Assembly: GCF_000469665.2 (NCBI RefSeq)
Contig: NZ_AWTR02000062.1
Span: 1-40,822 of the forward strand
DNA length: 40,822 bases
Reading direction: 5' to 3'
From: Holospora obtusa F1
GTDB lineage: Bacteria; Pseudomonadota; Alphaproteobacteria; Holosporales; Holosporaceae
Both the position numbers and the translations under genes were made by a program. Under the pieces are notes generated by a model. The model saw only the letters and a program-made list of their open reading frames with translations. It ran no database searches and had not been told where the DNA came from. Positions 23,009 to 31,589 of the stretch are shown here, in pieces. The first letter of the stretch is position 1. Each line of letters opens with the position of its first letter.

Positions 23009-24575
23009 TCCTAAAATTTCCGTCATTGGGTGTGGTTACTGGGGCAAAAACCTGGTGCGTAATTTTGCAGAGCTTGGTGTGTTGCATTCTGTGTGCGATG
23101 CCAACCAAGAGCTAGCGAAACAAGCAGCCCAAACCTATGATGTTGCCAGCCTCAGTCTTGAAGAATTGCTTAAAAGTAATTGTGATGGTGTGGTGATTGC
23201 AGCACCCGCAGCACAACACTATGAATTGACAAAAGCGTCTCTTAACGCCGGAAAGTATGTGTTTGTGGAAAAACCTCTGTCCTTGAAAGTGGAAGAGGCA
23301 CAAAAACTTTGTGATCTTTCCATGCAAGTGGGTAGGAAGCTTATGGTGGGGCATTTGCTTCAATACCATCCCGCCTTTTTAGAGCTTAAAAGCTTGATTC
23401 AAAAAGGTAACCTAGGACGGCTTCAATACATCTATTCCAATCGCCTTAATCTTGGAAAATTCCGTAATGAAGAAAATATTTTGTGGAGTTTTGCGCCCCA
23501 CGATATTTCCATGATTTTGGGGCTTGCTGCTGACTTACCCGAATCCGTTTATGCAACAGGCGCTTGCCATCTAAATCCACGTATTCATGATGTGACCACA
23601 ACCCACATGAGTTTTAAAAATGGAATTGAGGCCCATATTTTTGTATCTTGGCTTCATCCCTATAAAGAACAAAAGCTTGTGGTTGTGGGTGATTGTGGTA
23701 TGGCCGTGTTTGATGATGGATTACCATGGGGTGAAAAACTCAAGCTTTATCCCCATCAAGTGACGTGGATAGATGGTCTGCCGCAACCTGAAAAAGCTGA
23801 TGTGATTCATGTACCATTAGAAGTTTCTGAGCCTTTGAAAATCGAGTGCCAGCATTTTATAGATTGCATTACTCAAAATCAAAATCCTCGCACTGATGGA
23901 GCTGAAGGCCTTCGCGTTTTGCAAGTTTTGGATGCGGCGCAACAATCCCTTCACACCCACCAAGCTGTTTCCTTGAATGCTCAAATTAAACCCTATTATG
24001 TCCATGAAACAGCAATTGTTGATGGCGGTTGTGACATCGGGCGCGGCACCAAAATCTGGCATTTCTCACACATCATTAAAGGCACAAAAATCGGCGAGGA
24101 TTGTGTCATTGCGCAAAATGTGATGATTGGCCCAGATGTAGTGATGGGTAATCGCTGTAAAATTCAAAATAATGTGAGCCTTTATAAAGGTGTAACTTTA
24201 GAAGATGGTGTTTTTTGTGGACCATCTTGCGTATTTACCAATGTTCATAATCCACGCGCTGAGATAGAGCGTAAAGATGAGTATCGCCCTACCCTTGTGG
24301 AGCGCGGCGTGACCATTGGTGCCAATGCCACCATCGTTTGCGGTAATAAATTGGGCGCCTATAGCTTGATTGGTGCCGGCGCCGTTATTACAAGAGATGT
24401 CAAACCCCATGCTGTGATGGTGGGTAATCCGGCTAAACATATCGGCTGGGTCAGCCATGCAGGTGAAAAGCTAGGTGATAATTTGGTGTGTCCGCGTGAA
24501 GGACGAAGATACCAAGTTATCGACGAAAATTTAAAAGAGATCAGTAAAAATGACACCGCAACGAAAACTGCCTGA
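23001..24575 (+). CDS. Fusion of Gfo/Idh-type UDP-GlcNAcA 3-dehydrogenase and N-acetyltransferase (WbpB-WbpD)
   Basis: Two consecutive pathway enzymes are joined. Residues 1-320 are a Gfo/Idh/MocA oxidoreductase: VIGCGYWGKNLVRN binds NAD, FVEKPLSLKVEEA holds the conserved EKP, and WSFAPHDISMI the catalytic His region. It would oxidise C3 of UDP-GlcNAcA. Residues 333-490 form a left-handed beta helix: VHETAIVDGGCDIG, NNVSLYKGVTLEDGVFCGPS, FTNVHNPRAEIERKD, GVTIGANATIVCG. This is the WbpD/WlbB type that N-acetylates the 3-amino group. The stop falls before the WbpE aminotransferase. Separate proteins are the usual arrangement, so the fusion is notable. Expected product with WbpE: UDP-2,3-diacetamido-2,3-dideoxy-glucuronate. 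Confidence 0.88.
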   Translation: MLNPKISVIGCGYWGKNLVRNFAELGVLHSVCDANQELAKQAAQTYDVASLSLEELLKSNCDGVVIAAPAAQHYELTKASLNAGKYVFVEKPLSLKVEEAQKLCDLSMQVGRKLMVGHLLQYHPAFLELKSLIQKGNLGRLQYIYSNRLNLGKFRNEENILWSFAPHDISMILGLAADLPESVYATGACHLNPRIHDVTTTHMSFKNGIEAHIFVSWLHPYKEQKLVVVGDCGMAVFDDGLPWGEKLKLYPHQVTWIDGLPQPEKADVIHVPLEVSEPLKIECQHFIDCITQNQNPRTDGAEGLRVLQVLDAAQQSLHTHQAVSLNAQIKPYYVHETAIVDGGCDIGRGTKIWHFSHIIKGTKIGEDCVIAQNVMIGPDVVMGNRCKIQNNVSLYKGVTLEDGVFCGPSCVFTNVHNPRAEIERKDEYRPTLVERGVTIGANATIVCGNKLGAYSLIGAGAVITRDVKPHAVMVGNPAKHIGWVSHAGEKLGDNLVCPREGRRYQVIDENLKEISKNDTATKTA

Positions 24576-24588
24576 GATAATTCAGCCC

Positions 24589-25704
24589 ATGCAATTCATT
24601 GATTTAAAATCACAATTAGAACTTATTCGTCCACAAATTGATGCAGCCATCAAACGTGTTTTGGATCATGGCACTTTTATCATGGGGCCGGAAGTACACA
24701 CCCTTGAAAAGCAGCTGGCTGAGTTTTGTGGTGTAAAACATGCCGTATCATGCGCTAATGGGACGGATGCCTTAGGTTTAGGGCTTATGGCCAAAAATGT
24801 AGGGCCTGGGGATGCCGTATTTGTTCCCTCCTTTACTTTTGCAGCGACCGCTGAAGTTGTGTCCTGGGTTGGTGCAACGCCTGTATTCATTGATTCCCTG
24901 AAAGACACATATAATATGGATCCAAAAAGTCTTGAGCAGGGAATCATCCAGGCTAAAAAATTAGTGCTCAAACCCGCAGGGATTATCCCCGTGGATCTTT
25001 TTGGCCAGCCTGCTGATTACGATGCAATTCAAGCCATTGTTGATGAATATAATTTATGGATTATGGCTGATGGGGCACAAAGTTTTGGAGCCTCTTACAA
25101 AGGGCGTAAAGTTGGCAACATCGGCGATATGGCAACAACTAGCTTTTTTCCAGCTAAACCATTGGGATGTTACGGCGATGGCGGAGCGATTTTTACCAAT
25201 GATGATGAACTGGCAGCCATTATTAAGTCATTACGTGTACATGGGCAAGGATCCGATAAATACGACAATGTGCGCATTGGGATGAACGGAAAGCTCGATA
25301 CTATTCAAGCGGCTATTTTAATTGAGAAACTCAAAATATTCCCCGGCGAACTGGTGGCCCGCCAAAAAACAGCCGATGCTTATAATGCAGCGTTAAAAGA
25401 TATGGTCAGCGTTCCAAAAGTAATTGATGGGACAGCCTCCGCTTGGGCACAGTATACCGTTTTGCTGCCTGAACACATAGACCGTTCCAAATTGATGTCT
25501 AATCTGAAAGAGGCTGGCATCCCGACAATGGTTTATTACGTAAAGCCCCTACATTTGCAAACTGCTTATGAGGATTATCCAACAGCAACAGGAACTACTT
25601 TGCCCATTTGCGAAAAGCTGTCTGAACGCGTGTTGAGTTTGCCTATGAGCGGATATGTGGGTAGTGAAGATAAGATTGTTGAGAAGATAAGAATATGTCT
25701 TTAA
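24589..25704 (+). CDS. wbpE: DegT/DnrJ/EryC1 aminotransferase, WbpE-like
   Basis: This is a PLP-dependent sugar aminotransferase. It would convert the 3-keto sugar made by the dehydrogenase to the 3-amino sugar before acetylation by the WbpD part. Motifs are MQFIDLKSQLELIRPQIDAA at the start, GTDALGLGLMA (phosphate cup), PVDLFGQPADYD, ADGAQSFGASYKGRKVG and the PLP lysine in SFFPAKPLGCYGDGGAI. The ATG at 24589, 13 bp after the fusion-protein stop, matches the usual N-terminus MQFID; a longer frame from 24550 is possible. It is 371 residues long, normal for the family. The end overlaps the next gene by 10 bp, where the composition becomes more AT-rich. Confidence 0.88.
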   Translation: MQFIDLKSQLELIRPQIDAAIKRVLDHGTFIMGPEVHTLEKQLAEFCGVKHAVSCANGTDALGLGLMAKNVGPGDAVFVPSFTFAATAEVVSWVGATPVFIDSLKDTYNMDPKSLEQGIIQAKKLVLKPAGIIPVDLFGQPADYDAIQAIVDEYNLWIMADGAQSFGASYKGRKVGNIGDMATTSFFPAKPLGCYGDGGAIFTNDDELAAIIKSLRVHGQGSDKYDNVRIGMNGKLDTIQAAILIEKLKIFPGELVARQKTADAYNAALKDMVSVPKVIDGTASAWAQYTVLLPEHIDRSKLMSNLKEAGIPTMVYYVKPLHLQTAYEDYPTATGTTLPICEKLSERVLSLPMSGYVGSEDKIVEKIRICL

Positions 25705-26486
25705 GTATTATAGGTAATGGTTTTATTGGTGGGTTCGTTTCTAATAAACTTAATTTTTTAGGGATTAAACATTTTCTATATACTTCCAAGAGTTTTAATT
25801 TGTGCGATGAGAATACCTGGAAAAGCTTATCAACGAAAACGACACAGGTGTTTATAGCAGCTGGTAGTATGTCAAGTGATGAAAATGAATTACAATCCGT
25901 AAATCATCGGCCTATAAAACTTTTATGCAAATACCTGGAAGATATTGGTGTAAAAAAAGTAGTTTTTCTTTCTAGTGGAGCAGTATATGGGGATTATCCT
26001 TATGACACTCATCCCGTCATTGAGTGTAAACCATCTTCGATTTATGGACTTTCAAAGTTAAACGCAGAGAACTCCTTATTAAGCTCTTGGGGAGGGGCAT
26101 TAAATATAGTTCGTTTATACTTTACATATGGTCCTCATCAAAAAAAACCAAGATTGATACCTAATTTGATTGATAGAATTCAAAAAAAAGAACCTATATT
26201 AATTAATAATGATGGCGGTCCCAAAATTACCCTTAACCACGTTGATGATGTTTCGCAACATTTGATAAACACGTTTATTGTGAATAACCATGAAACAATA
26301 ATTCAGAATCTTGCGTCACCTTTTAATATATCGATAAAAGATTTAGCCACTCAGTTAGCAACATATATAGGTACAAAACCTATTTTCAAATTTAACAATA
26401 TAAATGAGCCTAATCATACATCTTTACCTTTTCCTGATATGTGGCCTAAATCTGGGCTACTAGAAGATATTTTCCATGCGCTTTAG
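25695..26486 (+). CDS. Short NAD-dependent sugar epimerase/dehydratase (SDR)
   Basis: This is an extended SDR sugar-nucleotide enzyme of 263 residues, shorter than the usual 310-350. It has the Rossmann motif GNGFIGG (7-13), the active-site strand LSSGAVYG (92-99) and Y-x3-K in YGLSK (117-121). A later segment, RLYFTYGPHQKKPRLIPNLI, follows. The loop between the first strand and the substrate domain is reduced. It could be an epimerase, reductase or dehydratase acting on a nucleotide sugar; the exact reaction is not visible. It overlaps the preceding and following genes by about 10 bp, typical for a tightly packed operon. Confidence 0.8.
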   Translation: MSLSIIGNGFIGGFVSNKLNFLGIKHFLYTSKSFNLCDENTWKSLSTKTTQVFIAAGSMSSDENELQSVNHRPIKLLCKYLEDIGVKKVVFLSSGAVYGDYPYDTHPVIECKPSSIYGLSKLNAENSLLSSWGGALNIVRLYFTYGPHQKKPRLIPNLIDRIQKKEPILINNDGGPKITLNHVDDVSQHLINTFIVNNHETIIQNLASPFNISIKDLATQLATYIGTKPIFKFNNINEPNHTSLPFPDMWPKSGLLEDIFHAL

Positions 26487-26991
26487 TGACCAATTATTTT
26501 ATTTTATTCAATCTTGCTTAATCAATTGGGAATTTATTTTTTTTGAGCATTTGAGACCTTTTATTTATCGCTCATTTTTCAAAAAGATGGGAAAAAGAGT
26601 GAGAATCTCACCGGGCTCACATTTTAAATACCCCAGTGAAATTAATATAGGCAATGATGTGTATATAGGAAGAAATTGCATTTTTGTAGGTAAAGGTGGA
26701 TTAATAATCGGAAACGATGTTCTGATAGGGGCTGGAAGTAAGATATGCACAACATCTCATGTATATAAAGACGTTAGCATCCCGATCAATAAACAGGGGT
26801 TACGTTCGAAACCCATTTCCATAGGTGACAATATATGGATTGGTTTCGATTGTAAAATTTTAGGCGGTGTACGCATTAAATCACATTCAATATTAGCGAC
26901 AAATAGTGTTTTACTAGAAGATCAATTTTATGAAGAAAATTCAGTTATTGCAGGAGTTCCTGCAGTCAAAAAGGGTGTAACAAATGCTTAA
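26476..26991 (+). CDS. Hexapeptide-repeat O-acetyltransferase
   Basis: This is a left-handed beta-helix acyltransferase of 171 residues, of the CatB/WbbJ/maltose-acetyltransferase type. Repeats run from NIGNDVYIGRNCIFVGKG to LIIGNDVLIGAGSKI. The catalytic histidine is probably in CTTSHVYKD, and PISIGDNIWIGFDCKILGG and VIAGVPAVKKG complete the coil. It probably acetylates a sugar hydroxyl of the glycan or its precursor. The N-terminal 30 residues are aromatic and may associate with the membrane. It overlaps both neighbours, and is distinct from the WbpD-type transferase upstream. Confidence 0.85.
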   Translation: MRFSDQLFYFIQSCLINWEFIFFEHLRPFIYRSFFKKMGKRVRISPGSHFKYPSEINIGNDVYIGRNCIFVGKGGLIIGNDVLIGAGSKICTTSHVYKDVSIPINKQGLRSKPISIGDNIWIGFDCKILGGVRIKSHSILATNSVLLEDQFYEENSVIAGVPAVKKGVTNA

Positions 26992-27949
26992 AAATAAAAG
27001 AATATTTATAACTGGAGGAGCAGGCTTTATTGGGAGCTTGCTTGCTGAAAAGTTAAGTCATCAGAATACGATATGTATTTATGATACCTTTTCAAGAAAC
27101 TCTATTAAAAATAAAAATTCCATAAAAGATAATAATGTTACTATTATTGAAGGAGATGTTACTAATGAATTAGCCTTAAAAAAGGCTATTACTGAGTTTT
27201 CTCCAACCCATGTAGTCCATTGCGCAGCAATAGCGGGTATTAATACCGTTATAAAAAGCCCCGTGAATACCTTAAGGGTCAATATTTTAGGAACAGCCTA
27301 TTTGCTGGATACATTAAAGTCTATGACTGGACTCGAGCGTGTAGTTTTGTTTTCTACAAGCGAGATTTTTGGTAGTCATGCATTTCAAAATTCTGAATTA
27401 CATTCAGCTGTAATCGGGCCTGTAGGGGAAGCACGGTGGACATATGCAGTTTCCAAACTTACAGATGAGCATTTTGGATTAGCATATCATAAAGAATTTG
27501 GGTTGCCATGTACGATTGTAAGGCCTTTTAATGTGTATGGTCCTGGACAAGTTGGTGAGGGGGCACTGTCAACATTTATTCAAAAAGCTCTCCAAAATGA
27601 AGAGATAATGATCCATAACGACGGGACACAAATTCGTGCATGGTGTTATGTGGATGATATGGTTGAAGGTGTAATGAAATGCTTGCAAAATCCAAAAGCA
27701 ATCGGTGAAGCTTTTAACATTGGTAATGTTCGAGCTGTTAACACAATATATGGTCTGGCGAGTGCTGTTTGCAGATTGCTCGGCTCAAATTCAAAAATTG
27801 TCTTCTCACAAATGAAATTTGCTGACGTAGAGCTCAGGATTCCAGATGTTACAAAAGCAAAAGACTATTTAGGTTTTGAAACTAAGGTGGATCTTGAAGA
27901 AGGTATACCATTAACAGCGGATTATTATAAAAAATTATTGAGTTTATAA
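26984..27949 (+). CDS. NAD-dependent nucleotide-sugar epimerase/dehydratase (SDR)
   Basis: This full-length extended SDR (321 residues) has ITGGAGFIGS (9-18), the aspartate IYDTFSRNS at the end of strand 2, and FSTSEIFG (123-130) with the catalytic Thr/Ser-Glu. It also has YAVSK (154-158) and PFNVYGPGQVGEGA. The STSE variant is typical of UDP-glucuronate decarboxylase, ArnA-like and some 4-epimerase groups. C-terminal WCYVDDMVEG and AFNIGN are also typical. The reaction could be epimerisation or decarboxylation of a UDP-uronic acid; I favour 4-epimerase/decarboxylase-type chemistry without assigning it. It starts within the end of the acetyltransferase. Confidence 0.85.
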   Translation: MLKNKRIFITGGAGFIGSLLAEKLSHQNTICIYDTFSRNSIKNKNSIKDNNVTIIEGDVTNELALKKAITEFSPTHVVHCAAIAGINTVIKSPVNTLRVNILGTAYLLDTLKSMTGLERVVLFSTSEIFGSHAFQNSELHSAVIGPVGEARWTYAVSKLTDEHFGLAYHKEFGLPCTIVRPFNVYGPGQVGEGALSTFIQKALQNEEIMIHNDGTQIRAWCYVDDMVEGVMKCLQNPKAIGEAFNIGNVRAVNTIYGLASAVCRLLGSNSKIVFSQMKFADVELRIPDVTKAKDYLGFETKVDLEEGIPLTADYYKKLLSL

Positions 27950-27961
27950 GGTTAATTTGAA

Positions 27962-28090
27962 ATGCAGTGTCTTGAATGCAAAGAAAAGGAAGATGTGGTA
28001 TTAATTTCAGTCTACAAGCATGATTGGATTTTTTGTAACGTATGTGGGAGCGCTACTTTTCTAGTTACCTTTAAAATTCATAGGACGTAA
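27962..28090 (+). CDS. 42-residue CxxC..CxxC zinc-ribbon-like protein
   Basis: A small open frame lies between two operon genes: MQCLECKEKEDVV, then FCNVCGSATF. The spacing C-x2-C-x18-C-x2-C fits a zinc ribbon. Such ribbons form the N-terminus of methyltransferases and kinases common in surface-sugar clusters, so this may be the surviving start of a larger deleted enzyme. Position, direction and 3-bp distance to the next start suggest it is translated. AAGG lies about 9 bases before the ATG. Confidence 0.5.
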   Translation: MQCLECKEKEDVVLISVYKHDWIFCNVCGSATFLVTFKIHRT

Positions 28091-28093
28091 ATT

Positions 28094-29458
28094 ATGAAAT
28101 TAATATTTACAAAAACATGGGCTTTTATATTCAATTTAATAAATATTTTTTTTAAAATATTAGATGCGATACTATCCATTTTTCTTTTTCTGTTGTGCCC
28201 CATATTGGTTTGTTTTTTAAAATTAGCCTTTTTTAGAAATTCCGCACCTGCTTCCAAGAAAATTCTTTTTATTGGTTCTTCCCCCCCTAACAAAATTTAT
28301 AAAGTTAATGAAAAGAATTATTCTAAGATTATCGATGAATCTAGAAATTCTCAATTTACCTTACCTTTCTTTCCACACACATATGCTTTGTATTTTTGTG
28401 GATCTCAGAAAAGTATCTATAAATTAACACCAAAAGTCATAACTATAGTATTTCCTAAAAAGCTAAAATTTCAACTTTTCAAGAGAACTTTTAAGGTTAT
28501 CAGGCTTTTTTATGAGCTTCCTATTCTAACAAAATTAGCAAAAAAAATAAATCCATCCATTATATATACAAATATTCCAGGTAATAATATTTTAATCTCA
28601 GTATTATTGAAATTTATAACTAGGCGCCCTTTAGTGGCGCAAGTCATGGGGTCATATGATTTGTCAAGCTATAATGACTCCCTAGAAACTCAAGAGGGCA
28701 TTAAACCTTTTCTTCTTAGAAATTACAATAAAATTCTATTAAGTTTTGCATTTAGATATTGTGATCTTGTTTTAGGATTTAATAAGTACTGTTCTGATTT
28801 TTCTATTCATAATGGTGCTCACCCATCCAAAGTAAGAAACGTAAGGATCATCCCTCACTTAATGCATGGGTATGAAGTAGAGGAATGTTTCTTTCCTATT
28901 AGCAAACTTTTTAATAATTCTCGTCTTAAACACTATATGATTTTATGGTCCCGACTAAGTTCTGAGAAACGCCTAAGGTATGCTATTGAAGGTGCATTGA
29001 AAGCTATGCAAGCTAGAAAAGATTTAGGTTTAATCATATGCGGAGAGGGAGATTTAAAAGAATCTATAGAAGAACAATTATTACCGGTCAAAGAACGAGT
29101 ATATTTTGCAGGCTATACTCATTTGACTCAACTAGTATCTTATATTAAACAGGCAGATATAGCTCTGATCCCCTTAGGAGGTTATGCATTAACCGAAGCC
29201 GCTTTATTAAAAACTCCCATAATTTCTTTTGATATAGAGTGGCACCGAGAGTTACTGACTGACTATGTAAGCGGTTTTATCGCAGATTATCCAAATATAG
29301 ATCAATTGTATTCTAGAATCATATATATATTAGATCATCCTAAAGACGCTCAAAATATTGCAGACAAAGCTTACCTGCAGACTATGCAGATGTTTAATTC
29401 TGTCCAGCAAAAATTTCAAGAGGTGATAAAAGAATTTTTTCCTGAGGATACAAAATGA
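28094..29458 (+). CDS. GT4-type glycosyltransferase with N-terminal membrane segment
   Basis: A family 4-like glycosyltransferase of 454 residues. The N-terminus is strongly hydrophobic (about 8-48), suggesting a membrane anchor. The C-terminal domain shows the donor-binding GT-B features: LWSRLSSEKRLRYAIEGALK, LIICGEGDLKESIEEQL, VYFAGYTH, and ALIPLGGYALTEAALLKTPI with the E-x7-E-like nucleotide-sugar motif. It would add one sugar of the repeat unit on the cytoplasmic face. The AT-rich coding style matches the neighbouring central genes. Its end overlaps the SGNH gene by 4 bp. Confidence 0.85.
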   Translation: MKLIFTKTWAFIFNLINIFFKILDAILSIFLFLLCPILVCFLKLAFFRNSAPASKKILFIGSSPPNKIYKVNEKNYSKIIDESRNSQFTLPFFPHTYALYFCGSQKSIYKLTPKVITIVFPKKLKFQLFKRTFKVIRLFYELPILTKLAKKINPSIIYTNIPGNNILISVLLKFITRRPLVAQVMGSYDLSSYNDSLETQEGIKPFLLRNYNKILLSFAFRYCDLVLGFNKYCSDFSIHNGAHPSKVRNVRIIPHLMHGYEVEECFFPISKLFNNSRLKHYMILWSRLSSEKRLRYAIEGALKAMQARKDLGLIICGEGDLKESIEEQLLPVKERVYFAGYTHLTQLVSYIKQADIALIPLGGYALTEAALLKTPIISFDIEWHRELLTDYVSGFIADYPNIDQLYSRIIYILDHPKDAQNIADKAYLQTMQMFNSVQQKFQEVIKEFFPEDTK

Positions 29459-30171
29459 ATAGGTGTACTTTTTTTTCTGATAGTTTAGCACTTCCCAGAC
29501 CAGAAGAAGGTGTTCCATTGGAAAAAACATATATGTATGAATTGCATAAAAATGGCTGGCTCATTATTGACCGATGCAAGCGATCAGCAGATACTACAAG
29601 TTATTTAAATGTTCCCCATATGGAATTTTGCGATTTATATATGAACAATTCCTTGTATTATGTAGTGCAATTGGGCTTCTGTGATTCTTCTCCTAGAATT
29701 TTTACAAAAAGACAAAAGCTGTTCATTCAATTTATGCAAACATTCAAATATGGAAAGATATTAGCTGACAGAATATTTAATATTGTAACAAAAAATAGAT
29801 TTTATATCACAAAAAAAAGATCAATTGTTAATGTAGAAATTAGTGAATTTGAGGAAAATATAAAAAAAATAGTAAATAATATTATTTATCAAAATAATCA
29901 AATTAAGAAAATTATTTTAATCAATATTCTGCATCCCACAAGCATATTTGTTGAGAGGAGCTACAATGTAATTAATTTAATAAAGAATTACAATAATATT
30001 ATTAACAATCTTTCTGATGAGTATGATGAAAAAATTTCAATAATAAATTTTTTTGATTTTACTAAGGATAACCCAGGCATCCTTTTAAAGGATGGATATC
30101 ATTATAACATAAAAGGTCACGAATTTTTATACAAAAGTATATTAAAAATCATAAAAAAAGATTCCATATGA
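29455..30171 (+). CDS. SGNH/GDSL-like hydrolase
   Basis: The 238-residue protein begins CTFFSDSLALPRPEEG, a block-I variant in which GDS becomes SDS. It ends with DGYHYNIKGHEFL, which carries the D-x-x-H of block V. An intermediate GFCDSSPR segment is likely block II, and an LINILHPTS stretch may replace GQND. SGNH enzymes in O-antigen clusters add or remove acyl groups. There is no signal peptide, so it probably acts in the cytoplasm. The middle third is unusually rich in Asn, Ile and Lys. Because two of the usual blocks are diverged, catalytic activity is probable but not assured. Confidence 0.7.
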   Translation: MNRCTFFSDSLALPRPEEGVPLEKTYMYELHKNGWLIIDRCKRSADTTSYLNVPHMEFCDLYMNNSLYYVVQLGFCDSSPRIFTKRQKLFIQFMQTFKYGKILADRIFNIVTKNRFYITKKRSIVNVEISEFEENIKKIVNNIIYQNNQIKKIILINILHPTSIFVERSYNVINLIKNYNNIINNLSDEYDEKISIINFFDFTKDNPGILLKDGYHYNIKGHEFLYKSILKIIKKDSI

Positions 30172-30201
30172 TTGCTTTCTTGATATTTTTGGAGAAAATC
30201 A

Positions 30202-30825
30202 ATGAATGATGAATTAATCGTTGGCGTTGTGGATATTGGTTATGGAAACATTCAGCCTATAGTTAATATTTTGAGGCGATCTTATATTACATCTTCCCTT
30301 GTTAGGTCTCCCACTGATTTGAGAAGCTGTCATAGGTTAATTATTCCTGGAGTTGGATCATTTGACAATTTTATGCAGGGCTTAAAAAGCACAAAGTTAG
30401 ATAGTTCTATCATTGATTTTGCTCATTCGAATAAGCCAGTATTAGGCATTTGTGTGGGAGCACAAATTATGGGCAGAGAAAGCGAAGAAGGAGAGCTCAA
30501 AGGTCTTAATCTTATTAATATGAGAGTGAAAAAATTTGATTCTAAATTTTTAAATGACTTACCAATTCCCCATATGGGCTGGAATCATTTAACAATTGCA
30601 AAGCCACATTTTTTATTTGAGCACTTAGCTAATGATCATCGATTTTATTTCGCACACTCCTATCATTTTGAGATAGAAGATGACAGCTGTTTATTGTCTC
30701 ATACGTCTTACGGATATGATTTTTGCTCTGTAGCAGGTAATCAAAATATTATAGCTATCCAATTCCACCCAGAAAAAAGTCATGACCATGGCTTTAAAAT
30801 TTTACAGAATTTTTGTTTGCAATGA
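30202..30825 (+). CDS. hisH2: HisH2-type glutamine amidotransferase for sugar amidination
   Basis: This class-I glutaminase subunit (207 residues) belongs to the imidazole-glycerol-phosphate synthase type. The nucleophile lies in LGICVGAQIM (C84), and the partner residues in QFHPEKSH (H189, E191). It would release ammonia for HisF2/WbpG. In Pseudomonas aeruginosa O5, hisH2-hisF2-wbpG convert an acetamido to an acetamidino group on the diacetamido uronic acid. The same three genes lie together here, with no other his genes. I therefore assign it to surface-sugar amidination, not histidine synthesis. Confidence 0.88.
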   Translation: MNDELIVGVVDIGYGNIQPIVNILRRSYITSSLVRSPTDLRSCHRLIIPGVGSFDNFMQGLKSTKLDSSIIDFAHSNKPVLGICVGAQIMGRESEEGELKGLNLINMRVKKFDSKFLNDLPIPHMGWNHLTIAKPHFLFEHLANDHRFYFAHSYHFEIEDDSCLLSHTSYGYDFCSVAGNQNIIAIQFHPEKSHDHGFKILQNFCLQ

Positions 30826-31589
30826 TTAATAAAAATAGAATTATTCCAATTTTACTTTTAGATAATGGTGAAGTGTACAAAACTCTTCAATTCACAAATC
30901 CCCAATATATTGGAGACCCCATTAACACCATTAATATTTTTAATGAAAAAAAAGTTGATGAGTTGATCGTTCTTGACATTAGCAAAGAGACAAAAAGCAA
31001 GGGGCCTAATTTTGAAATCTTAGCCGATATTGCAAGCGAAGCTTTTTTCCCTATAGCTTATGGGGGAGGCATTCAAAGCCTCGAGCAAGCAAAACGGATT
31101 ATGGGACTAGGGTTTGATAAGCTTTCTTTTTGCTCAGCGGTTTATAACAATCCTTTGTTAGTTGAAAACTGCGTAAAAACGTTTGGTGCGCAATCTGTTG
31201 TGGGCTGTCTTGATTTTAGAATGGGACCATCTGGAGATATAAATATTTATATCAACAATGGAAATGAAAAAATAAATTGGAGTGTCGAAAAATATATGAG
31301 TGCAATTGAACAGCTTCATGTTGGAGAACTTGTCATCAATAATATAGATAAAGACGGTACATTTAGCGGATATAACTTTGATTTACTGAGAAAAATAAAA
31401 GCAAAAATCAAGATTCCAATGATAGCGTCTGGTGGAGCAAAGTCTTATGGGGATATATCATCTTTATTTTCTATAGTAGATATTTCAGCGGCAGCAGGGG
31501 CACTTTTTGTTTATTATGGCCGTTACAATGCGGTTCTCATCTCTTATCCATCTAAGGAAGAAAAGTTAGAGATATTAAATGGAAAATAA
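30822..31589 (+). CDS. hisF2: HisF2-type cyclase subunit for sugar amidination
   Basis: This TIM-barrel HisF homologue (255 residues from the ATG at 30822, overlapping hisH2 by 4 bp) keeps the catalytic aspartates: D14 in ILLLDNGEV and D131 in VGCLDFRMG. NIDKDGTFSGYN (about 174) and IASGGAKSYGD are also conserved. It would channel ammonia from HisH2 to WbpG. Compared with biosynthetic HisF, the phosphate-binding N-terminus is altered (IPILLLDNGE rather than IPCLDVKDG), as in the polysaccharide paralogues. It overlaps wbpG by 11 bp. Confidence 0.88.
   Translation: MINKNRIIPILLLDNGEVYKTLQFTNPQYIGDPINTINIFNEKKVDELIVLDISKETKSKGPNFEILADIASEAFFPIAYGGGIQSLEQAKRIMGLGFDKLSFCSAVYNNPLLVENCVKTFGAQSVVGCLDFRMGPSGDINIYINNGNEKINWSVEKYMSAIEQLHVGELVINNIDKDGTFSGYNFDLLRKIKAKIKIPMIASGGAKSYGDISSLFSIVDISAAAGALFVYYGRYNAVLISYPSKEEKLEILNGK

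Noticed and set aside
30202-31589. HisH/HisF as histidine biosynthesis genes
   Set aside because: No other his genes are present and they adjoin wbpG and wbp-type sugar genes, so the polysaccharide paralogue role is preferred.
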